A stretch of 64,000 nucleotides of DNA, from positions 248,001 through 312,000 of the forward strand of contig NZ_JANIGL010000001.1 of assembly GCF_024518675.1 (NCBI RefSeq). Direction: 5' to 3'. This DNA comes from Pseudoalteromonas shioyasakiensis (lineage in GTDB: Bacteria; Pseudomonadota; Gammaproteobacteria; Enterobacterales; Alteromonadaceae). Position 1 is the first letter of the stretch, and the number at the start of each line of letters is the position of its first letter. The notes under the pieces were generated by a model. It was not told the origin of the DNA. It saw only the letters and a list, made by a program, of their open reading frames with translations, and searched no databases. Positions 8,552 to 16,053 of this stretch are shown one piece after another. The translations under genes were made by a program, and so were the position numbers.

Positions 8552-9304
8552 ATGAAGCCGAAAATTATTTTGGCAGCCATGATATTGAGCGGGAGCACCC
8601 AAGTTTGGGCTGCTCCCGCTCCTGTTTCAGAAGCTGCAAGTTCACAATCGAGCATTGAGAAACGATTAGCTGCATTAGAAAATATGATGCAGTCGCGAAA
8701 TCTATTACAAGTTGAATTACAACAACAGCTTAATGTACTGCAAGATGAAGTAAGCCAAGTTCGTGGTATCACCGAAGAACAAAGCTATAAACTTGAAAAA
8801 GTACTTCAGCGTCAACGCGAGCTATATCAAGAAATTGAGAATCGTGTTAGCCAAGCATACTCGCAACCGAGCCAGAGCGCTCAGCCAGTTTATACTGAAC
8901 AGGCATCATCACAGGCTATAAGCTCTGACTTATCAGAGAACGAAGCCTATGAGCGCGCTGTGGCATTGATAATGAAGGATAAGCGTTATGATCAAGCTAT
9001 TCCTGAATTTCAAACATTTTTAACTACTTACCCTGAGTCAGTGTATGCCTCTAATGCACATTATTGGTTAGGGCAGTTACTGACCATTAAAAATGATCCC
9101 GTAAAAGCGTCTGAACATTTTACTGCAGTTGTTAATGAGTTTCCTAACTCTAATAAGCGCCCTGATGCAATGTTAAAGCTAGGTACTTTGTTACAAGAGC
9201 AAGGTTTAGCAGAACAAGCGACAAAAACCTTGAATGAACTTATTAACCAGTACCCAAGTACAACCGCTGCAAAATTGGCCACAGAACGCTTAGCAAAAAT
9301 GTAG
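8552..9304 (+). CDS. cpoB: Cell division coordinator CpoB (YbgF)
   Basis: CpoB links peptidoglycan synthesis (PBP1B-LpoB) with Tol-driven outer-membrane constriction. The ATG at 8552 is used because it directly precedes a clear signal peptide (MKPKIILAAMILSGSTQVWA); the longer open frame runs back into pal. The mature part has a coiled-coil trimerisation segment (about 30-95), a Ser/Gln-rich linker, and a C-terminal TPR region (about 130-250) of three repeats containing DQAIPEFQTFLTTYP and KASEHFTAVVNEFP. The 250-residue length is close to the E. coli 263. Last gene of the tol operon. Confidence 0.94.
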   Translation: MKPKIILAAMILSGSTQVWAAPAPVSEAASSQSSIEKRLAALENMMQSRNLLQVELQQQLNVLQDEVSQVRGITEEQSYKLEKVLQRQRELYQEIENRVSQAYSQPSQSAQPVYTEQASSQAISSDLSENEAYERAVALIMKDKRYDQAIPEFQTFLTTYPESVYASNAHYWLGQLLTIKNDPVKASEHFTAVVNEFPNSNKRPDAMLKLGTLLQEQGLAEQATKTLNELINQYPSTTAAKLATERLAKM

Positions 9305-9316
9305 AATGAGCCTGAT

Positions 9317-9344
9317 TAGACTGCTTTTTGTCATAAGCGGTCTA
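9317..9344 (+). terminator. Stem-loop after cpoB, possible weak terminator
   Basis: A 10-bp stem (TAGACTGCTT with AAGCGGTCTA, one G-T wobble) and an eight-base loop lie 13 bases after the cpoB stop. No T tract follows, so termination efficiency is doubtful. Confidence 0.4.
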
Positions 9345-9391
9345 AAATTGCTCAACTAGACATAAAAACTTAAAAAAAGAGACATTTTCTG

Positions 9392-9419
9392 TTGCACTCA
9401 TTTTTTAAATAAGTATTAT
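9392..9419 (+). promoter_or_regulatory. Promoter of the tRNA-Lys array
   Basis: TTGCAC (9392-9397) and TATTAT (9414-9419) are 16 bases apart. An A-rich, UP-like stretch lies upstream, and a GC-rich discriminator (GCGCCCGC) directly downstream, typical of stringently controlled stable-RNA promoters. No similar promoter is evident between the tRNA copies, so all five are probably cotranscribed. Confidence 0.7.
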
Positions 9420-9472
9420 AAGCGCCCGCAGCAAACGAATGGTTCAACCACTCAAATTGCGGAAAAAAGAGC

Positions 9473-9548
9473 GGGTCATTAGCTCAGTTGGTAGAGCAGT
9501 GGACTTTTAATCCATTGGTCGATGGTTCAAGTCCATCATGACCCACCA
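9473..9548 (+). tRNA. tRNA-Lys(TTT), copy 1
   Basis: A 76-base gene with the 3' CCA encoded. Acceptor arms GGGTCAT and ATGACCC pair; the anticodon loop CTTTTAA gives anticodon TTT; the T arm contains GGTTCAAGTCC. First of five identical copies, about 50 bases downstream of the array promoter. Confidence 0.98.
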
Positions 9549-9640
9549 TTTTTTAGTTGGCTTTATGTTAACAATTGAATGGTCTTAAATCGGCGGATTC
9601 ACGTATTATGTTGAGTTACATTAACTTGTAACGCAAGAGC

Positions 9641-9716
9641 GGGTCATTAGCTCAGTTGGTAGAGCAGTGGACTTTTAATCCATTGGTCGATGGTTCAAGT
9701 CCATCATGACCCACCA
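9641..9716 (+). tRNA. tRNA-Lys(TTT), copy 2
   Basis: Identical by eye to copy 1, including the encoded CCA. The spacer after copy 1 is 92 bases, longer than the later spacers but sharing their TCGGCGGATTCACG core. Confidence 0.98.
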
Positions 9717-9773
9717 TTCATATGAATGGTTTTAATCGGCGGATTCACGCAGTGCGATATGCGCAACCAGAGC

Positions 9774-9849
9774 GGGTCATTAGCTCAGTTGGTAGAGCAG
9801 TGGACTTTTAATCCATTGGTCGATGGTTCAAGTCCATCATGACCCACCA
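9774..9849 (+). tRNA. tRNA-Lys(TTT), copy 3
   Basis: Identical by eye to the other copies. It begins exactly 133 bases after copy 2 begins, the first step of a 133-base tandem unit. Confidence 0.98.
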
Positions 9850-9906
9850 TTCTTATGAATGGTTTCAATCGGCGGATTCACGCAGTGCAATATGCACAAC
9901 CAGAGC

Positions 9907-9982
9907 GGGTCATTAGCTCAGTTGGTAGAGCAGTGGACTTTTAATCCATTGGTCGATGGTTCAAGTCCATCATGACCCACCA
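9907..9982 (+). tRNA. tRNA-Lys(TTT), copy 4
   Basis: Identical by eye to the other copies and again 133 bases from the preceding copy, with a nearly identical 57-base spacer. Confidence 0.98.
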
Positions 9983-10039
9983 TTCTTTTGAATGGTTTCA
10001 ATCGGCGGATTCACGCAGTGCAACATGCACAATCAGAGC

Positions 10040-10115
10040 GGGTCATTAGCTCAGTTGGTAGAGCAGTGGACTTTTAATCCATTGGTCGATGGTTCAAGTC
10101 CATCATGACCCACCA
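10040..10115 (+). tRNA. tRNA-Lys(TTT), copy 5
   Basis: Last copy, identical by eye to the others, 133 bases after copy 4. The sequence after its CCA diverges at once from the repeat spacer, and no clear intrinsic terminator is seen before nadA. Confidence 0.98.
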
Positions 10116-10192
10116 TTCTTGATATCACTTAATTATCTATTTTATTCCCTCTGAGTTCGTAACGACTACTGTTATTTAGTTTTATATTCTCG

Positions 10193-10198
10193 TATAAT
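10193..10198 (+). promoter_or_regulatory. Candidate -10 element of nadA
   Basis: A perfect TATAAT about 40 bases before the nadA start, followed by a GC-rich CGCCCC. No good -35 is seen at 16-18 bases, so assignment rests on the -10 alone. Confidence 0.4.
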
Positions 10199-10237
10199 TC
10201 GCCCCATAAATGCACTGTAGATTTAAGTGGTCGAGAA

Positions 10238-11278
10238 ATGAGTTTAGCTCAAACTATTATGCCTGAAGGATATATTTTCCCTCCGAAGCCTGCTCCATTA
10301 AATGTGGATGAGCAAGCCCAATACAAGGCACGTATAAAACAGTTACTAATAGATAAAAATGCGGTCCTAGTTGCCCACTATTATACTGATCCTGAAATTC
10401 AAGCGCTTGCTGAAGAGACTGGCGGTTGTGTTGCTGATTCTTTAGAAATGGCACGGTTTGGCGCAAAGCATGATGCAGATATGATCATTGTTGCTGGAGT
10501 TCGTTTTATGGGGGAGACAGCGAAGATCCTAACGCCCAATAAAACCGTGGTTATGCCAACCCTTGAAGCAACTTGCTCACTTGATATTGGTTGTCCTATA
10601 GATGACTTTTCAGCGTTTTGTGATCAACACCCAGATCGCAAGGTTGTAGTGTATGCGAATACATCTACTGCTGTTAAAGCGCGTGCAGATTGGATTGTTA
10701 CCTCATCGTGTGCCCTTGAAATTGTTGAACACCTTGATGAAATGGGTGAAAAGATCATCTGGGGCCCTGATAAGCACCTTGGCGCTTATATTCAAAAGAA
10801 TACAGGTGCTGACATGATCATGTGGGATGGTGCGTGTATTGTACATGATGAGTTCAAAACCAAAGCGCTAAAAGATATGAAAGCTCTCTATCCAGATGCT
10901 GGCGTATTGGTTCACCCAGAGTCACCCGCTGAAATAGTTGCTTTAGCTGATGCAGTTGGCTCAACAAGTCAGTTGATCAAAGCGGCGCAAACAATGGGTA
11001 ACCAGAAGTTTATAGTGGCCACTGATCGCGGTATTTTTTATAAAATGCAGCAGCTGTGCCCAGATAAAGAATTTGTAGCCGCACCAACAGCAGGTGAAGG
11101 TGCAACTTGTAAAAGCTGCGCTCATTGTCCGTGGATGGCCATGAACGGCCTCAAGGCAATTGAGGAAGCATTACTTGATGCATCAGGTAAAGAAGTGTTT
11201 GTAGATATGAGCCTTCGTGAAGGCGCTCTCAAGTCGCTTAATCGCATGCTTGATTTTTCAGCCTCATTACAGCGTTAA
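10238..11278 (+). CDS. nadA: Quinolinate synthase NadA
   Basis: NadA condenses iminoaspartate with dihydroxyacetone phosphate to quinolinate, the second step of de novo NAD synthesis. The 346-residue protein aligns end to end with E. coli NadA (347). The three cysteines that hold the 4Fe-4S cluster are in place: C113 ([10 protein letters not shown]), C200 ([11 protein letters not shown]) and C297 ([13 protein letters not shown]). HYYTDPEIQ and GSTSQLI segments are also conserved. It stands alone after the tRNA array and converges on the Nramp-like gene. Confidence 0.97.
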   Translation: MSLAQTIMPEGYIFPPKPAPLNVDEQAQYKARIKQLLIDKNAVLVAHYYTDPEIQALAEETGGCVADSLEMARFGAKHDADMIIVAGVRFMGETAKILTPNKTVVMPTLEATCSLDIGCPIDDFSAFCDQHPDRKVVVYANTSTAVKARADWIVTSSCALEIVEHLDEMGEKIIWGPDKHLGAYIQKNTGADMIMWDGACIVHDEFKTKALKDMKALYPDAGVLVHPESPAEIVALADAVGSTSQLIKAAQTMGNQKFIVATDRGIFYKMQQLCPDKEFVAAPTAGEGATCKSCAHCPWMAMNGLKAIEEALLDASGKEVFVDMSLREGALKSLNRMLDFSASLQR

Positions 11279-11304
11279 TGTAGCGGATACTATATACAAC
11301 ATTA

Positions 11305-11338
11305 ACAAAAGGCTGTTAATTTAAAAGTTAACAGCCTT
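11305..11338. terminator. Bidirectional stem-loop between nadA and the Nramp-like gene
   Basis: Perfect 11-bp stem (AAGGCTGTTAA at 11309-11319, TTAACAGCCTT at 11328-11338) with an eight-base loop. On the minus strand it is followed by TTTTGTT, so it suits the leftward Nramp-like gene best and may also serve nadA. Confidence 0.65.
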
Positions 11339-11464
11339 AAAGTTTAAATCATAGATCAATTTTATTCTTCTTATTTCTCCATAATCTATATAAATTTTAC
11401 TAAGAGTAGCTTAAGCCGTCTGATAGTAATATCTAATTATTTTTGCAATGTAGGTTTTTAGTTG

Positions 11465-12667
11465 CTAAGTGAACATTAAGCTAAAAAGTTTATAACAACT
11501 AAGAGCATAAATCAGAGATAGCACCGGCACAGTGAGTAGGTTTACTCGCTTTGAGTTGGTGTAACCACCCATTACAGTCTCTTGATTGACTAACCACACA
11601 AGATAGGTGGTTACGATTGGTAGTAATAAGCCATTAGCCGCTTGTGCAAAAATGATGACTGCAATAGGGTCTAAGTTAAATGATGCGACAGCTGCACCAA
11701 AGACCAAAATAGTAACGGCAACCAGTTTAAATCGTGTGTTATTCATATTATTTGACCAGCCTAGCATGCCACAAACGGCATAAGCACCCGCCAGTGGGGC
11801 TGTGATAGCGCTGGTTAACCCTGCGGCAAATAACCCAATAGCAAAAAAGTAATGTGCAGAATTCCCAAGTAAGGGTTCTAATTGTGTTGCCATATTGGCT
11901 GCACTGATTTTGCCAGCATCAGTGCCATAAAAAGCAACCGAGGCAGTTGAGAGAATTGCTAACGTGATTACTCCACCTAAAGTAATGGATAAACCCGTAT
12001 CTAGGTTAGTTTGTTTGATAATAGTGGCTTTATCTCTATTTTTATCATGTTGTGCAGCAAGCACCCCAGAATGTAAGAATAGGTTATATGGCACTATGGT
12101 AGTGCCTATTAATGCAAGTACTGTAGTCATAGAACCGGTAGGAATACGTGGGATAAACCCTTCTAATACCTGCATAACCGGGGGGGCTGCCATAACTAAT
12201 GTGGAAATAAATACTAAGCTCATTAAAATAACCAACACGATAAGCGCAGACTCAACGACCTTATGTTTACCACTATAGAGTAAAACGGCACTAAAAATGG
12301 CAATAAATGGAGTCCAAAGTTGGGTGTGAACGCGTGGGAAGATCTCAACTAACCCCATAGATGCACCACTTAAATTTCCCGCCTCATATGCGGCACTGCC
12401 AACTCCAATGGCGCTGATAACTAAAACTGCTGCCAGCTTCTTAAACAAAGGGGTGTGTATATGAGTGCGTAGTGCTTGTGCCAAATCTAAACCTGTAGCA
12501 ACACCAAGACGCGCAGCCATGGATTGCAAAAGTATGGTTGCAATAACCGAAAATAATAGTGTCCAGATCAGTGTAAAGCCAAAGTTTGCTCCTGCTAAAC
12601 TGGCACTGGTAATAGTGCCTGGCCCAATAAAAGCGGCGGTGACAAGTAGACCCGGACCTAATCGCAT
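11465..12667 (-). CDS. Nramp-family transporter lacking the canonical metal-site residues
   Basis: A 400-residue protein with about 11 hydrophobic segments and the general Nramp/SLC11 layout. In canonical proton-coupled Mn/Fe transporters, TM1 carries DPGN and TM6 carries MPHN. Here the matching positions read GPGT (residues 15-18) and VPYN (192-195), so the metal-binding Asp, Asn and Met and the TM6 His are all replaced. It belongs to a divergent Nramp-like group; magnesium or another substrate is possible but not shown, so I do not name it mntH. AGGG stands 6 bases before the ATG. It is divergent from the NhaD gene. Confidence 0.85.
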   Translation of the reverse strand: MRLGPGLLVTAAFIGPGTITSASLAGANFGFTLIWTLLFSVIATILLQSMAARLGVATGLDLAQALRTHIHTPLFKKLAAVLVISAIGVGSAAYEAGNLSGASMGLVEIFPRVHTQLWTPFIAIFSAVLLYSGKHKVVESALIVLVILMSLVFISTLVMAAPPVMQVLEGFIPRIPTGSMTTVLALIGTTIVPYNLFLHSGVLAAQHDKNRDKATIIKQTNLDTGLSITLGGVITLAILSTASVAFYGTDAGKISAANMATQLEPLLGNSAHYFFAIGLFAAGLTSAITAPLAGAYAVCGMLGWSNNMNNTRFKLVAVTILVFGAAVASFNLDPIAVIIFAQAANGLLLPIVTTYLVWLVNQETVMGGYTNSKRVNLLTVPVLSLIYALSCYKLFSLMFT

Positions 12668-12954
12668 AAGTAACCCTATATAAGTTTGATATTCGTCAGT
12701 GGGTTACAGCTTACAAGTAAAACCACACTGTTAAAAGTGCAACAATAAACTTTATTAGCTAGCGTGATTAATCATTACTTTTTAGTATTTAAAATAGCTT
12801 TTTATAATACCTGTTTAGACTTGAGTATTATTGCCTTAACGTTAAATTATGGTAACTTACGTCAACTTTTTTATAACAACCCCTCACCCATAATAATTAA
12901 AACTGAATTAACCGTTATAAAATGACCGTTTTTAAATTAAACAGGACGTACCGT

Positions 12955-14391
12955 GTGAAAAACTTACCAAGAGGCTTCAATTTATATAGCTTAATCTTAC
13001 TACTCTTTTGCTCCCCAGCAATGGCGAGTGAGGCATCATTAAATTTAACAACGTCAGCAGTCGGGCTACTCTGTATTTTTATATTCTGTATAGCCTATAC
13101 AGTTGTTATGTTAGAAGAAAAACTCCATTTACGAAAATCAAAACCAGTATTGGTTGCTGCGGGACTGATTTGGATTCTGATTGGTGCCTATTATGTCAAT
13201 AATGATATGCCTGGTATAACAGAGTCTGCATTTAGGCATAATTTATTGGAATTTGCTGAGCTGATGTTGTTTTTGTTGGTGGCAATGACTTATATCAATG
13301 CACTAGAAGAGAGACGCGTATTTGATGCATTAAGATCTTGGATGATTCAAAAAGGGTTTAATTACAAAAACCTTTTCTGGATAACAGGGTTTTTAGCGTT
13401 TTTTATTTCACCAATAGCAGATAACTTAACAACGGCATTGTTAATGTGTGCAGTAGTAATGAAAGTGGCAGAAGGTGATAAGCCATTTATTAATCTAAGT
13501 TGTATTAATATTGTTATTGCAGCCAATGCTGGCGGTGCATTTAGCCCATTTGGTGATATTACCACTTTAATGGTATGGCAAGCTGGGCTCGTTCATTTTA
13601 ACGAGTTTTTAGTGTTATTTTTACCGTCTTTAGCGAACTATTTAGTACCTGCGGCAATTATGAGCTTTTATGTTGAAGATAAACAGCCTTCAGCGGTCTA
13701 TGAAGAAATAGAACTAAAAAGGGGCGCACTGCGAATTTTAACACTGTTTTTATTAACCATAGCCACAGCTGTTGCTTGTCATAGCTTTTTACATTTACCA
13801 CCGGTATTAGGCATGATGATGGGCTTAGGATACCTGCAGTTTTTTGGCTATTTCTTGAGAATGACGTTGCCAGGCTCTTTAGCCCGTAAAAAGGCCCATG
13901 CAGAACAAATAGGAGATAATGATCGTTTGGCCAAGCTCGGTAGCGTGGTGCCGTTTGATGTATTTAGTAAAGTATCACGGGCCGAGTGGGACACTTTGTT
14001 GTTTTTTTATGGCATTGTTATGTGTGTTGGTGGTTTAGGGTTTTTAGGTTATTTAAATCTGATGTCTGAGATGCTCTATGGTAATTGGTCTGCAACATCG
14101 GCTAATATCTTTTTAGGGGTTATTTCTGCTGTGATTGATAATATCCCAGTGATGTTTGCTGTGTTATCTATGCAACCAGATATGTCACATGGTCAATGGT
14201 TACTGATCACCTTAACCGCAGGTGTTGGCGGTAGCTTATTATCAATAGGGTCTGCGGCAGGTGTTGCTCTAATGGGGCAGGCCAGAGGGTACTATACATT
14301 TTTTGGCCACTTGAAATGGGCACCTGTTATTGCACTTGGTTATGCTGCGAGTATCATGTTGCACTTGTGGTTAAATGCATCACTTTTTTAA
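12955..14391 (+). CDS. nhaD: Sodium/proton antiporter, NhaD type
   Basis: NhaD expels sodium (and lithium) in exchange for protons at alkaline pH and is common in marine bacteria. The conserved core reads ISPIADNLTTALLMCAVVM, then IVIAANAGGAFSPFGDITTLM, with further membrane segments to the end. The GTG at 12955 (478 residues) is preferred to the ATG at 12922: CAGGA lies 8 bases before it, and it exposes a leader (KNLPRGFNLYSLILLLFCSPAMA) resembling a signal peptide, while the ATG has no ribosome-binding site. The longer start would add 11 residues. Confidence 0.92.
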   Translation: MKNLPRGFNLYSLILLLFCSPAMASEASLNLTTSAVGLLCIFIFCIAYTVVMLEEKLHLRKSKPVLVAAGLIWILIGAYYVNNDMPGITESAFRHNLLEFAELMLFLLVAMTYINALEERRVFDALRSWMIQKGFNYKNLFWITGFLAFFISPIADNLTTALLMCAVVMKVAEGDKPFINLSCINIVIAANAGGAFSPFGDITTLMVWQAGLVHFNEFLVLFLPSLANYLVPAAIMSFYVEDKQPSAVYEEIELKRGALRILTLFLLTIATAVACHSFLHLPPVLGMMMGLGYLQFFGYFLRMTLPGSLARKKAHAEQIGDNDRLAKLGSVVPFDVFSKVSRAEWDTLLFFYGIVMCVGGLGFLGYLNLMSEMLYGNWSATSANIFLGVISAVIDNIPVMFAVLSMQPDMSHGQWLLITLTAGVGGSLLSIGSAAGVALMGQARGYYTFFGHLKWAPVIALGYAASIMLHLWLNASLF

Positions 14392-14405
14392 ATAAATCAT
14401 AACTT

Positions 14406-14446
14406 GTTAATAAGCAAAGAAGTTCACTGCTTCTTTGCTTATTAAC
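14406..14446 (+). terminator. Perfect 17-bp stem-loop after nhaD
   Basis: Arms at 14406-14422 and 14430-14446 are exact complements with a seven-base loop (TTCACTG), starting 15 bases after the nhaD stop. No U tract follows, so it may act as a terminator, an mRNA 3' stabiliser or a cruciform. Confidence 0.5.
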
Positions 14447-14544
14447 GTTACAACATGTTTGCTTACATTTTAAAAAGGCGTAGCGCTTTTATAAACAAAG
14501 CTATTAATTTAGATTGGTAATTATAATCTAACAATGAGTTTATT

Positions 14545-15432
14545 ATGAAAGTGAAAAAAGTTGCCGCAGTGGCTTTTATTTCGGTCGTTGTACTTATCGC
14601 TGTCGCATATACCGCTAAAGCCTATATTAATAATTACATATCAAAATTTGATGACCGTACTATATATTCAACGTTTTTAAAGGAAGACCGCAAAGTATTT
14701 ATTCGCTTACCAGCAAAGTATGACGCGAATAAAGCCTACCCCTTAATTATTAAAACAGATGGTAATTTTAACCTTTCTCGTTGGCACAACACGTTAACTG
14801 AGTATGCCCAGCAAGGGGTTGTTGAAGAGTCTATTTTAGTTGCTATCCCTAATCAGTTTTGGAGCGACACGCGTAACCGAGATTTAGTGCCGCCATATGC
14901 GCGTAAAAATGTAAATATTGATGCGCGTCCTGAATCACAAAATAATCCTACTATTTTTGGTCGTGCCGATAAATTCTTAGCATTTATTGAACAAGAGCTA
15001 CTACCATACCTTGAATCTAACTACCTATTAAATAACAACCGTATATTATCTGGTTTTTCAGCTGGGGGCAGTTTTACACTGTATACCTTAAGTACAAAGC
15101 CAGAGCTATTCACTGGATACTTTGTATTTAGCCCGGCTGCTTGGTATGACGATTCCATTGTGGTGACTGAGTTTAAAAAGGCTCTGCGGACTATTAATGG
15201 TGAAGGGAAATTCTTATATTTGAGTTTAGGTGCAAATGAAAACCCTATTATCACAAGCTCATTCAAAGGGTTATTGACAGCGCTTGAGCAGCATAAGTTG
15301 CATGGGCTTACATGGCAGTTTAGTTATAGTGAAGGGGCTGGTCACAATGAAAACCCCATTATGTCTGTGCCAAAAGCATTAACAGCATACTCTGAGTTTA
15401 CGAACGCTCAAAAAAATCATGACTTACATTAA
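14545..15432 (+). CDS. Membrane-anchored esterase-family alpha/beta hydrolase
   Basis: A 295-residue protein of the putative esterase family (PF00756; relatives include Fes/IroE and antigen 85). It starts with an N-terminal membrane anchor or uncleaved signal (about residues 7-25), so it probably acts in the periplasm. The nucleophile elbow is GFSAGG (serine near residue 173), and a candidate catalytic histidine is in EGAGHNENP near the C terminus. The substrate cannot be told: siderophore esters and other short esters are possible. It appears to be a single-gene unit. Confidence 0.8.
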   Translation: MKVKKVAAVAFISVVVLIAVAYTAKAYINNYISKFDDRTIYSTFLKEDRKVFIRLPAKYDANKAYPLIIKTDGNFNLSRWHNTLTEYAQQGVVEESILVAIPNQFWSDTRNRDLVPPYARKNVNIDARPESQNNPTIFGRADKFLAFIEQELLPYLESNYLLNNNRILSGFSAGGSFTLYTLSTKPELFTGYFVFSPAAWYDDSIVVTEFKKALRTINGEGKFLYLSLGANENPIITSSFKGLLTALEQHKLHGLTWQFSYSEGAGHNENPIMSVPKALTAYSEFTNAQKNHDLH

Positions 15433-15567
15433 TGTAGTTTTTATAGGTATTCGGCTTTTTTTACAGACTTGCTGTATGAACGGTTTTAAAACTTACTTTT
15501 ATTCAATAGGTTATATGCGGCGCAATTTATGCACCTGCAAGACATCTAGACAATAAAAGGAACAATG

Positions 15568-15990
15568 ATGACTGAACTTGCTTTATCTGCCTATTTTGCC
15601 CTATATCTATATTTACTTATAGTGTTCACGCAGTGGGCGGTTGCGAGCTCTAGTAAAGCGAGCCAAAAAAATGCAGTACCTGGAAAAATTGACACCAATT
15701 TAAGCCATGAAAGCTTTGTTTTCAGAGCGCACCGTACATTTCAAAACACACTTGAAAACAGTGCGTTATTTTTAGGAACCGTTTTATTTTCATTTATAAT
15801 TGGCTACCACAGTGCGGTATTTGCAATTTGTATTTGGGTTTATGTGATTGCTCGTTTAATTCATATGGTGCTGTATTACGCGATCGCGACAGAAAAAAAT
15901 CCAAGTCCACGTAGTTACTTCTTTTTAGCAGGGGTAGGGGCTAATGTAGTGATGTTAGTTTTATTAGGGTTACGTTTAGCTGCATATTAA
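15568..15990 (+). CDS. MAPEG-family membrane protein
   Basis: A 140-residue protein with four hydrophobic segments and the MAPEG signature RAHRTFQNTLENSALFL (about residues 52-68), followed by YVIARLIHMVLYYA. The family includes membrane glutathione transferases and eicosanoid enzymes; the bacterial role is usually unproven, possibly glutathione-dependent detoxification. Two adjacent ATGs (15565, 15568) are possible; the second has better spacing (7 bases) from AAAAGG. Confidence 0.88.
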   Translation: MTELALSAYFALYLYLLIVFTQWAVASSSKASQKNAVPGKIDTNLSHESFVFRAHRTFQNTLENSALFLGTVLFSFIIGYHSAVFAICIWVYVIARLIHMVLYYAIATEKNPSPRSYFFLAGVGANVVMLVLLGLRLAAY

Positions 15991-16001
15991 AAGTGTAAAA
16001 G

Positions 16002-16038
16002 TATGAGCAGCAAACGGTTTTTACGTTTTCTGCTCATA
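16002..16038. terminator. Stem-loop between convergent MAPEG and DUF3360 genes
   Basis: Outer arms TATGAGCAG and CTGCTCATA (9 bp) and inner arms AAACG and CGTTT (5 bp) pair across a single mismatch, with a seven-base loop. It sits between two convergent stop codons and could terminate both transcripts. Confidence 0.55.
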
Positions 16039-16053
16039 AGGTTAATAGCTAAG

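Larger units (their letters stand above)
9641..10115 (+). repeat. 133-base tandem repeat carrying tRNA-Lys
   Basis: Copies 2 to 5 start at 9641, 9774, 9907 and 10040, each 133 bases apart. The unit is a 76-base tRNA plus a 57-base spacer. The three spacers differ at only a few positions and share AATGGTTT(C/T)AATCGGCGG and CACGCAGTGC segments. Recent unequal recombination is the likely origin. Confidence 0.9.

Noticed and set aside
9473..10115. Regular repeats resembling a CRISPR array
   Set aside because: The repeated part is a complete tRNA-Lys with CCA, and the intervening 57-base segments are nearly identical to each other, not unique spacers.
12668..12954. Possible Fur or Mn-responsive operator upstream of the Nramp-like gene
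   Set aside because: I found no convincing Fur-box or MntR-like dyad in this divergent region.
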